The notes below the pieces were generated by a model. The model was not told where the DNA came from. It ran no database searches and saw nothing but the letters and a program-made list of their open reading frames with translations. This document shows positions 35,163 through 46,475 of a stretch of DNA of 64,000 nucleotides, one piece after another. The position numbers and the translations under genes were made by a program. The stretch covers positions 61,114,877-61,178,876 of the forward strand of contig CAMGYJ010000008.1 in the NCBI GenBank assembly GCA_946122785.1, in the 5' to 3' direction. The DNA is from Linum tenue (Eukaryota > Streptophyta > Magnoliopsida > Malpighiales > Linaceae). The first letter of the stretch is position 1, and the number at the start of each line of letters is the position of its first letter.

Positions 35163-36510
35163 TGACACGCCAAAACACAACACCAAACTGCGACCAAGTG
35201 TAATCGCAGTCCGGGACTGCAGTAACAGGCAAGTTCTATTATCAACCCGGGGTCTAGATCTACTGCTTACTCCGTGATGATTTATTATCTAGCAAACTAA
35301 TTCGAGTGATTGTTGTTTAAAGCAAAAGCAGTAAGAAAGCAGGAAATGGTTCGGTTTTCTCAAGCAGGAAAGAGTCACTCGGGAATGAGTCCCCCTAGCC
35401 CCTTAGTTAGGTTCAATTGTAATTCCCCTGGGTTGATTCACTGTTGATTAGACTGCGGAAGATCCGACAGTAGCTTGGAATCTCTTAAGCTGACCAAGCC
35501 CTCTCAGTCCAACTACCCGGCAGGCGACTAGTCTTCAGCGGGATAGAAAACTGAAGCAATAAGCGCAGAACTCCACTACTGGAATTGAATTCCAGTACAA
35601 AGCAGTAAACTGGCTAACTCTCGTATAGCCAATCTCCTACTATCGAATGAAGAGGCTCTAACAACCTAATCAGATTCTATCTATCTCAGGTTGCAGCAGA
35701 AATCGAGAAAAGCTTATCAGACTTCAATCAATTCAATAAACATGCATCATTCGATTAAAACCAAACAGTATAATCATCCCAAGTCATTACAATCAAATCC
35801 CTAACACCAGGAACTAGGGTTCTTCATACCCAAGGGAGAGAAGGGTTCTACTCCATAGAGAGAGAGAAGAAAACAGTAATCGGAGTAGTCATACTCATAA
35901 TGATGAGGAAAATCTGCTCCGGGATGATGATTTCCACTCCTATGACGATCTCCAAGCTCGATTTGACGAAACCCAGCTCCAAGATAGCTTCTAGGATGTG
36001 TTCTTCGTACTTTCTCTCTCTAGGGCTCTGTTTTTGCTCCGAAAATCCGATTCTCCCACTTTTGGCTCGAAATTGGCTGAAAAACCAGAATTTCCCGACT
36101 CACACGGGCAGTCCACACGGCCGTGTAGCTCACCCAGTTGCCCGTGCGAGTCGAAACGCAGCGTATCATTTAGTTGGCCTTCAGCCATCCCACACGGCCA
36201 GGGTCGCACGGCCGTGTGGATTTCCTGGGATGCCCGTGTTTGCTCTCGGCAGAAATCACACGGCCACAAGTGCAACTTGCACGGCCGTGTGATACCCAGG
36301 GCTGCCCGTGTGGCTTCCTTAGAACCTCGCCATGCATCCGATCTTCGTCCAATCGACCCCAAACTCGCTCCCAAGCCTCCATTCACGTACTAGGACCTGA
36401 AATATCACAAACAAGCACAACCTAGCGTGAAATCGGCCTAAAACACGAGAATCAACACCTCAAACGGTGTAAGAACAGGGGTAAAAACATGTGTAATTAA
36501 CGGTCTATCA
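35163..36510 (-). repeat. Complete 5' LTR, 1348 bp, with palindrome cluster
   Basis: On the minus strand it runs TGATAGACCG to GGCGTGTCA. The CACGGCCGTG cluster is at 36105-36312 (three exact copies), followed by a leader region and the R-U5 part shared with 30616-31134, 45367-46475 and 62270-63613. The open frames inside follow from the repeat. Confidence 0.85.
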
Positions 36511-37662
36511 GTGGGATTTGTAATTCCCAAACACATTTCTAGCCAATTGGTGTATAGGGTTCTCCTTGTTTCCCTCCTGTTTGCGTCCTCCACATATGGC
36601 AGGTTGATCTAACAAAATACATCCATGATCCTTTATAACACCACACTTTTCTGTCTTCTTATGGTTTCTTGGGAATCGGTATACTTATGAATCTATTTTC
36701 GTCAACTAGTTGAAAGTGAGTATTGAGAATTGCATACTTCCATGTTCTTGTCTCTAGATCCATGAGTTCATTCACTCTAGATCCATGAGTTCATTCACAG
36801 AGGTTGTTTGGCCTAGATTAGATCCATGTCTCTCTTCTTCACATGACATAGATCTTCCTATTTTATTTAGTGTGTTCTTCTTTCAATGTTTTTATGTCCC
36901 CACCAAAAGTGTGAGATAATACTATGAATTTTATGGATTGCATTCTTTGGGATAAGTAAAACATGCATAGCATAGGTCATATGAGTTTGTACAACTTTAA
37001 TTAGTACCTCTTTTCTGCATATGATATCAGTTTTGATTTCCATAATTTTACCTTTTTTCCTTAACCTCTCTGCTAAGATAGTATTTTCTATTTACCAACC
37101 ATAGTAGGTAGCACTAGATATTTTGAATGATCATCCACTTTCCTCATACCCAGAATCCCTGCCAATTCATTCCTTTTATCTTCACCAATATTTGGACTAA
37201 ACGACAACTGCGGTTTTAGAAAGCTTACCTTTGACCCGACTCAGCCTTATATAGGCTTAGTATCTCCTTCAAGTTCTCGCAATGAAGGCGGTTTTCCTCG
37301 GTGAACAAGATGATATCATTTGCAAATAGTAGATGGGTAATGATAGGGGCTCCTCCTTTAACTTGAATACTTCCCATCTTCAGTTCTCTTTTTGCTTTTT
37401 GATAAGTGATGATAGACCTCCTGCTACAAACAAAAAGAGATAGGGCGAAATAGGGTCTCCTTGCCTGAAACCCCTAGCTAGTTAGGGTAAACACCTCTAT
37501 TTGATTTCCATTCAATAGGATTGAGTAGGTTAATGTGGAAACAAATTTCATGATCATAACTTCCCATCTGTTAGCAAATCATATCTTCTTTATTATAGAT
37601 TTCAAGAAATCTTGTTCCACTCGATCATATGCTTTTGCAATGTCGAGTTTGGGAGCTATATA

Positions 37663-37863
37663 ATGCAGTGAAAAATGCAATTCAATGTAAAAGTATTTTG
37701 ATCATTTAGAAGCGTAAAACTGACATAAGCTAATAAGTTTTAAAGCGCGATTTTTTTACTACATTTGTCAGTAAACGCGTGATTCTACGTAGAAGAATTT
37801 TGGTGATTTTGAAGCGTAAAAGCCTAAGCTTTTAAGCTTTATAGCACGATTTTAACTCCGTTG
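37663..37863. mobile_element. Second hAT-type MITE copy, inside LINE RT
   Basis: 201-bp relative of 2042-2677: left end atgcagtgaaaaatgc, right end cacgattttaactccgttg, with the same 'gaagcgtaaaa..taagctttta' interior. Flanks GCTATATA (37655-37662) and GCCATAAA (37864-37871) match at 6 of 8 positions, a decayed target duplication. It splits the LINE codons just before motif A. Confidence 0.75.
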
Positions 37864-38074
37864 GCCATAAACCCTTTTTACATTTCGTTCTTTGCTTCAT
37901 CAAGTGGAAACACTCAAAAGGAATCATTTATAGTGTCAGTGATATGCTTCCATGAAACAATGACACTCTTATACTCCATCATAATCCCATCCAAGATCCT
38001 CTTTAACCTATTTGCTAGAACCTTAGAGAGGAATTTATAATGGACTTTACAGTGGATGATGGGTCTAAATTCCA

Positions 38075-39016
38075 GGTGAAATACCTTTTATGCCACTAAA
38101 CTTTTAGAATAGGGGAAAGATACCACTAAAGTACAAATAGGGCACCAGATACCATTCAAATCAATAAAATGTGCATCTGTATAGTTTTCCATCCATCCTA
38201 CTAACGGAAGAAAAATTAAGTGTTAACCGTGGTCAAATACAATGGTGAGTCAGCTTTACTTTTGCTACAAAATAAAAAGAAACTCAATTACCCAAAATTC
38301 TTCGAATCCCCTTTCTCAAGCGAACATACCGACCCATCTTTTCAAACCTTCTTCCATTTGCCGACAAATCTCATTCGTGAAGACAATTTCATTTGGGCGG
38401 ATGTTTTGAATTTTGATATAAAGGAGGAAGGGTAATGGCCGGTGACACTTTAACACGAGGGGAATTGTACGGAGGCGGGGCGGCGAAAGAGGAGAGAGAA
38501 GTTGTAAATTTTTGGGGGTCTCTTATGGCGGCATCGCCGTTGAAGACGACGACAATGAACGAAAGCGTTCAACAAATTCTTCTAAATCAATCCCTGTTTC
38601 ATATTGAATGAAATTTGAGTTTCTTGAGAAGCCACAAAGAGTAACGGTGGGTCTGATTAGAAGTATAGGAGAGAGGTGTGAGGTGGGATTTTGTTTATGA
38701 CAAATCTGTTCTTCAATTTTGGGTATGGAGAAATCTCAGAGTGGGAGCATTATACAGAGAGAAAACAAAAACAATAAGGAAAGAAGTTTTATTTTATTGA
38801 ATTTCTTTGTTCTTTAATTTGATAAAAATAGAGTCGACCATTATATGGCTCATGGTTGCTGATGTGGAAACTTTTAGTCTACTGTTAATTGAGTGGATGA
38901 AAATTGGATGTGTGCATATTTTTATTGACTTGAACGGTATGTGGTGCTCTATTTACAGTTTAGTGGTACATTTACCCCATTTCTAAAAGTTTAGTGGTAT
39001 GAGGAGCATTTTACCC
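38075..39016. mobile_element. Mutator-like non-autonomous element, 942 bp
   Basis: Inverted ends of about 40 bp start GGTGAAATACCTTTTATGCC and GGGTAAAATGCTCCTCATAC and converge on ccactaaacttttagaa. The target duplication TCTAAATTCCA is perfect at 38064-38074 and 39017-39027; 11 bp is near the 9-bp norm of Mutator elements. No transposase. A GC-richer patch (about 38440-38560) inside the AT-rich body could be captured host sequence; the frame at 38220-38435 has no recognised domain. Confidence 0.8.
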
Positions 39017-39245
39017 TCTAAATTCCATACATGATTCTAAAGTGTTTCTTATTTAGAATAGGCTTCGTGAGAATTTCCCTTCAACCAAGTAGCCTTATAG
39101 TTCCTGTGTTACATCTCTGCCAACAAAGTCCAAGTTCTTTTAGAAAAGAGAGATGACATTTCATCTGCCCTTGGAGCTTTATTTCAGCCTATCTTTCTTA
39201 AATCTTCAAAAATCTCTTCCTGTATGTTAACAAATTTTCATTTAT

Positions 39246-40404
39246 GGCAGGCCGGGTTATTGAGTTACACAGGTAAATTGCAGTTAATTGATTCGATTAT
39301 TACTAGTTTATTCCAGTATTGGATGTCAGTGTTCCTGCTTCCTGTTAAGGTTCTTAGATGGATTGAAGATGTTTGAAATAAATTCTTGTGGGGTGTTGAT
39401 GGTGATAAAAGGAAGAAGGCCCCCGTTGCGTGGGCAACAGTAGTAATGCCACGACTAGAAGGGGGATTAGGCATTAGAGATTACAAGACTTGGAACAAAG
39501 CTTGCGTGACCAGGCATTTGTGGAACATGTTAGCTATGACTGGCTCTTTGTGGGTTGCTTGGATGCACAAGTATCGAGTTAAGGGAAGAAGCATATGGTC
39601 TCTTCCTGTGAGTTCTGTTAGTACTTGGACCTGGAAGAAGATTCTCAAATGTCGAGGATTGGCGCAGCAACACATATCTAGTACGGGAGATGCATTAGCT
39701 TGGGATAGTGTTGTTTTAACCAAATACTCAGTCAAGCTTGTGTGGGGGACTATTCGATCTCCTGCTCCACAGGTTCCATGGTACCATGTTGTGTGGGGTA
39801 AGCCAATCTTTCCAAAGCATAGTGTAATGGTGTGGCTTGTAGTGTTAGGCCGAATCAAAACAAATGATAGGTTGTCTGCGTGGGGCATTCATTGTGATAC
39901 TTGTTGTGTGCTATGTCTTGTCGGTATGGAGAGCAGAGACCATCTATTTGGAGTTTGTTTGTTTGTTCTGCAGTTATGAGGCAAGTTCTGCATAAAATTT
40001 GTAGGTGGCCTGACTTTGGAGATTGGAGTGCCTAGCTGGTTTGGGCAGTACAGCAGTGGGGGGCAAACGACGGATAAAGCTGTCGTTGGCAGGCTTTTGT
40101 GGGTCATGGGAGTCAACTTCATATGGCGAGAAAGGTGTGCCAGGCTTTATGGAAACTCAACAACTCTCTCCCCAGCTCAAGTTTTGGACAACATTTTGAG
40201 AGACTTTGAAGTGTTTTTGCAAAGTTACATTCCCTTTCAGTTGAGAGTACAAAAAATATTAGGATCATTGTCTTAGTTTGCTGTTTGTAGCTTCCTTAGC
40301 AAGTTTTGATGGTTTTATGATGTAAGTTGACTCTTTGAGAGGGAGTTTTGTGAGTTGCAACTCCTCGGGCTTCAATACAATTATTGATTAACCATAAAAA
40401 AAAT
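39246..40404 (+). mobile_element. 5'-truncated LINE (RT end plus zf-RVT) with poly(A)
   Basis: Starts inside the RT C-terminal region (LLSYTGKLQLIDSI). It continues as NKFLWGVDG, KAPVAWATVVMPRLEGGLGI and RDYKTWN, then a zf-RVT region: W-GKPIFPKHSVMVWLVVLG, RIKTNDRLSAWG, CVLCLVGMESRDHLF. The main frame is 39386-39979, with a shift before the last part (WVMGVNFIWRERCARLYGN). Poly(A) at 40397-40404. Flanks aaattttcatttat (39232-39245) and aaatttcattcat (40402-40414) are an imperfect target duplication. It interrupts the minus-strand LINE between the MNE and later codons. Confidence 0.85.
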
Positions 40405-40530
40405 TTCATTCATTTCTACTGTTACTTTCATTGGGACTGTTTGTGGGATGGAGTTTGTTGTAGGTTACGTGTCTTTAGTGAAAATCATCCTAAATTTTTC
40501 TACCAAGCATCCAAAAATCTGTTGCTGGCC

Positions 40531-41685
40531 TGATTCGGGCGTATTTGTACATAATTTACCCATTTATATCTTGAGTATTTGACTTGGTAATCATCGTTCC
40601 TCAACTTATTTTATGCTAGGTTGTGCTAATTTTGTCACATTTCAGGTCCTAGAATGCATGGTAAGGTCGGGGACGAGTTTCAGGATATTCAGAAGTCGAA
40701 GCGCGCCAAAAATTGAAGAAGATGCCAAGAGCACGCCCTGGACGTAAAGATCAAGTCCTCAGAGCATGAACATTGCATTGAGGTCGTGGCCTTTGAATGA
40801 TTCCAGGAGCAGATGTGCACCTCGCAGTTACTGTTCAAATCACGGCCTTCAAAACGTGACAATAACAGCCAGGCCATGACAATAGTGCAATTCCCTGCAT
40901 TTTCGACCAAGATCACTGTCGTGACTCACGCACTACTTTAGCTATAAATAGGCAGATGGGGGAAAGAAAAGGAGAGCTTGGGTTTTCCTTTAGGGTTCCG
41001 ACTCAAAACACAAAAAATTTACCTTTCTTCTCTTAGGTTGATGAACCTTAGCTGTTGATTATGTGTTGAATGTTTATGCTTGTGACAACCTTATGATTGG
41101 GTGTATCTTTTATCTATTGAATTAAGTATTATTCATGCAATTGATGGATTGTGGATTCCAACCCTCGATTTGGGGTTTTTTGACCTTGAGGGAGACAATC
41201 CTCTTTTGGCCTATTATTGGCAATTAGAGTCACTCCTCAATCTATGTCATTCCGGGTTAATTCTCGAGGGAGTCGATTTGATCAATATCTTAACGGCCTA
41301 TGACTTCTCTAGGTTGAATATACACTACTAATTCACCGCTATGCCATCCTGGATCTATTTCCAAGGGATTCGATCTCCTAACGGTAGAGGTATTGAGTCA
41401 ATCGATTTAGGGAAGTAATCAACATTGATCCATATGAGAAGCTAGGGGGATTCAAGCTAAGAGAGCTCCACAACTTTTAGTTCGCTAGGGTAGTGCTTAG
41501 TTTAGTTTAGCTATATTAGTTTATTAATCACTATTCTAATTTGGCTAGATAAGGAAACTTAAGCCCAAGTAAGGTACAACTAGAGACCTTTGGTTCGATA
41601 ATATTATTACTTGCTTACCCTATGCTACACCCGGTAGTTGGTTAAGCTTGGCCTTCGATTGTGAAGTTTTAGTTAAAGCGAGCCA
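40531..41685 (+). mobile_element. 5' LTR of a decayed plus-strand element
   Basis: Starts TGATTCGGGCG in line with the young LTR start at 54553 and shares its ttttatgctaggttgtgctaattt block and the cacatttcaggtcctag block. A TATA box TATAAATAG (40943-40951) follows a decayed palindrome-type block (cacggcc, cgtgac and ggccatgac at 40850-40930). Ends GAGCCA six bases before a decayed primer site (41692-41709, 14 of 18 matches to the tRNA-Asp site). Its left edge cuts LINE sequence. Confidence 0.7.
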
Positions 41686-41863
41686 AGTTTTTGGTGGTGT
41701 TTCCGGGGATATTCTAGGTTATCGGGAAGAGGTTTGGATTTGTTACTTTAGTCATTTTTGTTGTTGTGTTTTGTTTGTGTTTTGTAGAGCCACTGTTCAT
41801 CTTGAAGGGTGGTTTGTGTATGTTTGATCTTTTTTGTGTTTTTGTTTGTGTAGGTATTGAATC

Positions 41864-43084
41864 ATGGATTCTTATGGTTTTGTCGAAGTGTGTGGGTACC
41901 CTCCACTACTCGAAAGTGGTTACCTCGGGGCTTCATTGAATGATCAAGATGGTGGAAGTCAAGGATTTGGATTCTATTACCAACCACTATTCCAAGAAGA
42001 ACAACCATACCAATGGGGATATCAAGAAGCTTTCCCATACCAAGAAAACTTCCCTACAGAAACCAAGGAGAAATCAAAGTTGGAGTTGGCAATGGAGGCC
42101 TTCATGGGGCATTCCTCAAGACCATGTGACACTCCACAATCTGAGCTAAAGTGTCAATTGGAGCTGAGGCACCGATGAAGGATACTCAAACTTGGATTCC
42201 CACAACCCGAAGAGAAGTCCAAATTAGAGCTTTCCATGGAGAACTTTGAAAGAACATGCTCCAACACGGATTTCCAACCCCTCCCTCTTCCCGGTTTGAA
42301 ATTACAAGAGAAGGTGGAGCGAGATTGTGCACGCTTTCGCCCCTCACCGTTGGAAGACGAACATGAGGTTAAAAAAAGAGATCAATGGAGACTATGCGGA
42401 GCAAGAAGAAATCACCCGTAGAGCTCCCGCGGTGAGGATGATCAAGAGTGTCTCATTGGCGACTCTTATACATTTCGTCTTCCCAAGACCAATTTTGAAG
42501 ACCAAGTCACTAGGGTGGAGGAGCAAGATAACCCTTTCATTAATCTTGCATGGTGTCTTGTTCTCCAACTCGTGCTTGAAGACAAGGATGAGAAGGTGAG
42601 ATAAGGGGTTGAAGAGGGGAAGTGAGCACTAGAGAAGAAGAATATCTTGATTGTTCCCAAGGGGAGGAACAAATTGAGGAAGAAGGAAGGGAGTTTGATG
42701 TTGAGGAAGCAAGTGGTGTCCAAGATGAGGACAAGGTCGAGGTGGATGAAGCTTCCACAAGTTACAAGTGCAATCAAATCTTTCCATTCGACCTTGATGC
42801 GCTACTCGAGAAGGATCCGTTTGCGGCTCTTTGCCAAGCCATGGCCAAACCATCATCGATTCCTCTTGGTGGATGCGATGGTGGTCAATCGAGTTTGTAT
42901 CACATGGAATGGGGAAAAGAGAAGAGAGAAGAAAAAAAAGAGTTCTCGTGTGTGGAGCCTCAACTCACATCAAGTCCACGAGCCATCATCATCACATTTC
43001 ACACTGTTTTTTCATGACTTGAGGCTCCACGTCACTGACGAGAACCTTATCTTCAAGAAGGTTTTCGGGTGGACCGATACTTGA
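41864..43084 (+). pseudogene. Aromatic-rich retroelement ORF of unknown function, second decayed copy
   Basis: Starts MDSYGFVEVCGYPPLLESGY, then GFGFYYQPLFQEEQPYQWGY and QEAFPYQENFP, matching the start of the 56133 ORF. It continues in the same frame after one stop to 42421, then needs frame changes. The C-terminal block is clear: FPFDLDALLEKDPFAALCQA, SSIPLGGCDGGQSSLYHMEW, REEKKE, then (shifted) HDLRLHVTDENLIFKKVFGW before the stop at 43082-43084. The hairpin block follows directly. Confidence 0.75.
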
Positions 43085-43122
43085 GCATCACTGTCCAGCT
43101 CACGACGTTAAAGAATCACTTA

Positions 43123-43138
43123 TTGGGAAGCAACCCAA
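43123..43138 (+). promoter_or_regulatory. Post-ORF hairpin
   Basis: TTGGG, loop AAGCAA, CCCAA. The surrounding block (ctgtccagctcacgacgtta, then aagaatcact and cggtttgattttg) aligns with the other copies. It starts about 40 nt after the ORF stop. Confidence 0.75.
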
Positions 43139-43320
43139 CCACTACGGTTTGATTTTGTTTTCCTTTCAACAAGACAACCTTTGGGAGCTTGTAGTGTGTG
43201 GATGTTGCCTTGATCCTTCAGATCTCATGCATCCTCCTTATCCCTCCAACATTATTCGCACTTAATCTAGTAACTTCATTCTACCCTCCTAATTTTTTCT
43301 CCATTGAGGGCATGTCGTGC

Positions 43321-43560
43321 TTAATAGTGGGGGGATATTGCATGATATGTGAGTGTATGAATGAATGGTGTAGATGAATGTTATGGCCTATTTCCATGAA
43401 TGCTTTGGAGCCTTTATCAAATTTGAGGGCTCCAAGCACATGTGGGTGAATGAATTTGAGGGCTCCAAGCACATGTGGGTGAATGAATTGCCTATGGCCT
43501 ACATTTTTGTGTTTTGGAACCTAGATTATTGCTTGAAATTGAAAATTTTAAGGGTTCCAA
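43321..43560 (+). promoter_or_regulatory. First polypurine tract and two GGAGCC-type hairpins
   Basis: TTAATAGTGGGGGGAT at 43321-43336 follows the conserved ctccattgagggcatgtcgtg. Downstream, TTGGAGCC (43405-43412) pairs with GGCTCCAA (43428-43435); the 3' arm and 33 nt around it are duplicated in tandem (43419-43490). TTGGAACC (43514-43521) pairs with GGTTCCAA (43553-43560), a compensated variant of the same arms. Confidence 0.65.
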
Positions 43561-43599
43561 TTCCAATAGTCGCTGGCATGATCTTGATCAGTGTGCTTT

Positions 43600-45246
43600 T
43601 GACTCGCTAAAACACAACTCCTAACAATGGCCAAGTGTAACCAATGAAAGGGACTGCAGTATAGTGGCTCAAGTAATAAATATCGAATCCACGGGTCTCT
43701 AGAGTTACTATTACTCAGCTTCAGTTCATTATCTAGCAAACCAGATTAAGATGAAAGAACTAAAACTACTCTAGCAAACTACAGTTAAAGTTAATCTAAT
43801 TACAGGTTGGGAACTCACTTAGGTATGATTCCCCCTAGCCACTAGCCAGATTAACGATTGATGATCTCTAACTTGTTTCACTTTCGTTCACAAAGCGGAG
43901 AATCCTTGACTAGACCTTGAGTCTCGACTAAAGGAACAAGGCCCTCTTGAGTCAATTGCCTAGAGGGACGTATCCTTCTCTAGAACAATCGATCAAGGCG
44001 TTCTGAACTAGACTCCCTCTATCGAATGAGGTTCTCAATCGATACAAAGCAGTGAATCAACCCTCGACTAAAGCAATCGATCCACTACTATCAATCTATG
44101 GTGCTCTATTGACCTAATCAGGTATTCGCTCTCATAGGATCAAAGCAGAATCAATAATCTCGACTAAAGCAGAATTGAATCATGAAAACATGCATAGATT
44201 GAATATGAACTCAAGATTATCAAGTCAGAGTACTCATACAATCATCCAATCAAACAAACATAGCTAGGGTTCCTCAAAACCTAAGGCCCTGTTTACTTTC
44301 ATTTCTGTTTCCTGTTTTTGAGAAAACAGATGTTGAAAACATGTGAAAACAACATTTCGTCGTTTTCGAAAACAGCAGGAAATTGCCACTTTCTGTTTTC
44401 ATAGTTGGAAACGAATAGAAAACAGAATGAAAAGTAAACAAGTTTTCTCTTTTCGGTTGCCAAATTTGTGACATGAAAACAGGAAACAGGAAACGAAAAT
44501 AAAAGTGAACAAGGCCTAAGTGAAGGGAAGCTACTCCATAGAGAAGAGAGAGACTGCAGAAATCTGATCTAGATCTTCAATCTCCATCTCCAAGCTTGAT
44601 TCCCGAGCTCCAATGGCGAAGAAATCCTCCAAAATAGCTCCAAGAATGTTCCCAAGTCGCTCTCTCTCTCTAGGGTTCGTCCCTTGGGTGTTTGGGATCC
44701 AAAACCCAGCTCTCTCCTCTGTTTTGGCTGAAATCTGCTTAAAAACCAGAATTCCCCGACTCGCACGGCCAGGGTGCACGGCCGTGCAGATCACCATTTT
44801 GGGCGTGCGGCTCAAAACGCAGCGTGTCGTTTAATCGATCTTCAGCCATCTCACACGGCCAGGGTTGCACGGCCGTGTGAGGAATCCAGCCTGCCCGTGC
44901 ACGGCCTCGGCAAAAACCACACGGCCAGGGTGCTCAATGGCACGGCCGTGTGAGAAGTTTGGCCTGCCCGTGCATATGCCCTTGCAGAATTCCGCACGGC
45001 CTGGATTGTGCTTCGCACGGCCGTGCGATGCCATGGTCTGCCCGTGCAGCTTCCTCAGAACCTCGCCATGCGTCCGATCCTCGTCCAATCGACCCCAAAC
45101 TCGCTCCCAAGCCTCCATTCACGTACTAGGACCTGAAATATCATAAACAAGCACAACCTAGCGTGAAATCGGCCTAAAACACGAGAATCAATACCTCAAA
45201 CGGAGTAAGAGCAGGGATAAAAACATGTGTAAATAACGGTCTATCA
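43600..45246 (-). repeat. LTR with strong palindrome cluster and a Tourist MITE
   Basis: Runs (minus strand) TGATAGACCG to GAGTCA. Its U5 end (plus: tgactcgctaaaacacaact and cctaacaatggcc) is the same family as the young element at 54553-60166, but its U3 is of the other type. The palindrome cluster is at 44763-45043 (four exact copies). It is followed on the right by the second polypurine tract and its hairpin (45266-45287), then internal sequence to 45366, where it is cut against another LTR. Confidence 0.8.
44285..44516. mobile_element. Tourist-like (PIF/Harbinger) MITE, 232 bp
   Basis: Ends GGCCCTGTTTACTTTC and GTGAACAAGGCC are inverted, with flanking TAA on both sides (44282-44284 and 44517-44519). 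The related LTRs at 55310 and 59480 carry the empty site (cacttaggttttgagg, one TAA on the other strand), which proves insertion. Confidence 0.9.
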
Positions 45247-45366
45247 AACTCCCCCACACTTAACCGTTTGCTTGTCCCCAAGCAAACCTGTCTCAAACCA
45301 ATGCAACTCTCCAGACCTCTGTAGCAACAAACAACCTCGATCGTAGATAGAGGACTTCCTAGATCA

Positions 45367-46475
45367 TTAGTTAGGTTCAATTGTAATTCCCCTGGGTTGA
45401 TTCACTGTTGATTAGACTGCGGAAGTTCGGACAGTAGCTTGGAATCTCTTAAGCTGACCAAGCCCTCTCAGTCTAACTATCCGGTAGACGACTAGTCTTC
45501 ACCGGGATAGAAAGCTGAGGCTATGAACACAGAATTCCACTACTGGAATTGAATTCCAGTACAAAGCAGTAAACTGGCTAACTCTCGTGTAACCAATCTC
45601 CTACTATCGAATGAAGAGGCTCTAACAGCCTAATCAGATTCTATCTATCTCAGGTTGCAGCAGAAATCGAGAAAAGCTGATCAGACTTCAATCAATTCAA
45701 TAAACATGCATCATTCGATTAAAATCAAATAGTATAATCATCCCAAGTCATTACAATCAAATCCCTAACACCAGGAACTAGGGTTCTTCATACCCAAGTG
45801 AGAGAAGGGTTCTACTCCATAGAGAGAGAGAAGAAAACAGTAATCGGATTAGTCATACTCATAATGATGAGGAAAATCTGCTCCGGGATGATGATTTCCA
45901 CTCATATGACGATCTCCAAGCTCGATTTGACGAAACCCAGCTCAAAGATAGCTTCTAGGATGTGTTCTTCGTACTTTCTCTCTCTAGGGCTCTGTTTTTG
46001 CTCTGAAAATCTGATTTCTTCACTTTTGGCTCGAAATTGGCTCAAAAACCAGAATTTCCCGACTCACACGGGCAGGCCACACGACCGTGTGGCTCACCCA
46101 AGTGGTCGTGCGAGTCAAAACGCAGCGTATGGATTAGTTCGATCTTCAGGCTTCTCGCACGGCCAGGGTTGCACGGCCGTGTGGATTTCCTGAGTTGCAC
46201 GTGTTTGCTCTCGGTGGAAATCACACGGCCGCAATTGCACCTTGCACGACCGTGTGACACCCAGGACTGCCCGTGCAGCTTTCTTAGAACCTCACCATGC
46301 GTCCGATCTTCGTCCAATCGACCCCAAACTCACTCCCAGGCCTCCATTCACGTACTAGGACCTGAAACATCACAAACAAGCACAACCTAGCGTGAAATCG
46401 GCCTAAAACACGAGAATCAACACCTCAAACGGTGTAAGAACGAGGGTAAAAACATGTGTAATTAATGGCCTATCA
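45367..46475 (-). repeat. Truncated LTR of element 2
   Basis: Same family as 35163-36510 and 62270-63613 but missing about the first 240 bp on its left, where it joins internal sequence of another element at 45366/45367. The palindrome cluster at 46064-46280 is decayed: one exact copy and two with one change (cacgaccgtg). Ends ..cctatca next to the second polypurine tract. Confidence 0.8.

Larger units (their letters stand above)
30616..36510 (-). mobile_element. Non-autonomous gag-protease LTR element with GTGGG duplication
   Basis: Minus-strand Athila/Tat-type LTR element inserted in the zf-RVT coding region of an older LINE. Target duplication GTGGG at 30611-30615 and 36511-36515. Complete 5' LTR on the right (35163-36510), primer site, gag-protease ORF, post-ORF hairpin, then a roughly 1-kb segment unlike the right LTR, then only the terminal 519 bp of the 3' LTR (30616-31134). 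No RT, RNase H or integrase core is present, so movement would need proteins from another element. Confidence 0.85.
36516..39231 (-). pseudogene. LINE reverse transcriptase, decayed and interrupted
   Basis: The minus strand carries plant LINE RT blocks from right to left: SSLF and TQEL remnants (about 39150), EFRPI, HYKFLSKVLANRLKRILDGI (about 38000), motif A KLDIAKAYDRVEQDFLK (about 37630), then motif C as HLLFANDIILF (about 37340), where the usual FADD is FAND, then KYLVLPTMVGK (about 37100) and TFGGDIKT (about 36890). It is broken by a hAT-like MITE and a Mutator-like element, and carries many stops. A further piece of the same LINE (IFTKDT, then KVTVEMNE) continues at 40405-40530 beyond the plus-strand LINE. 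Confidence 0.85.

Noticed and set aside
38220..38435. 71-codon plus-strand ORF as a gene
   Set aside because: It lies inside the Mutator-like element, has no recognised domain, and its length is expected by chance in this composition.
36511..40404. A single twin-primed (inverted) LINE formed by the minus and plus LINE pieces
   Set aside because: The two pieces belong to different LINE lineages, and minus-strand LINE codons resume on the far side of the plus-strand insert, so it is an insertion of one into the other.
46064..46280. Integron attC or bacterial REP-like palindromes
   Set aside because: The repeats are confined to LTRs of plant retroelements and follow LTR phylogeny; no integrase or bacterial context.
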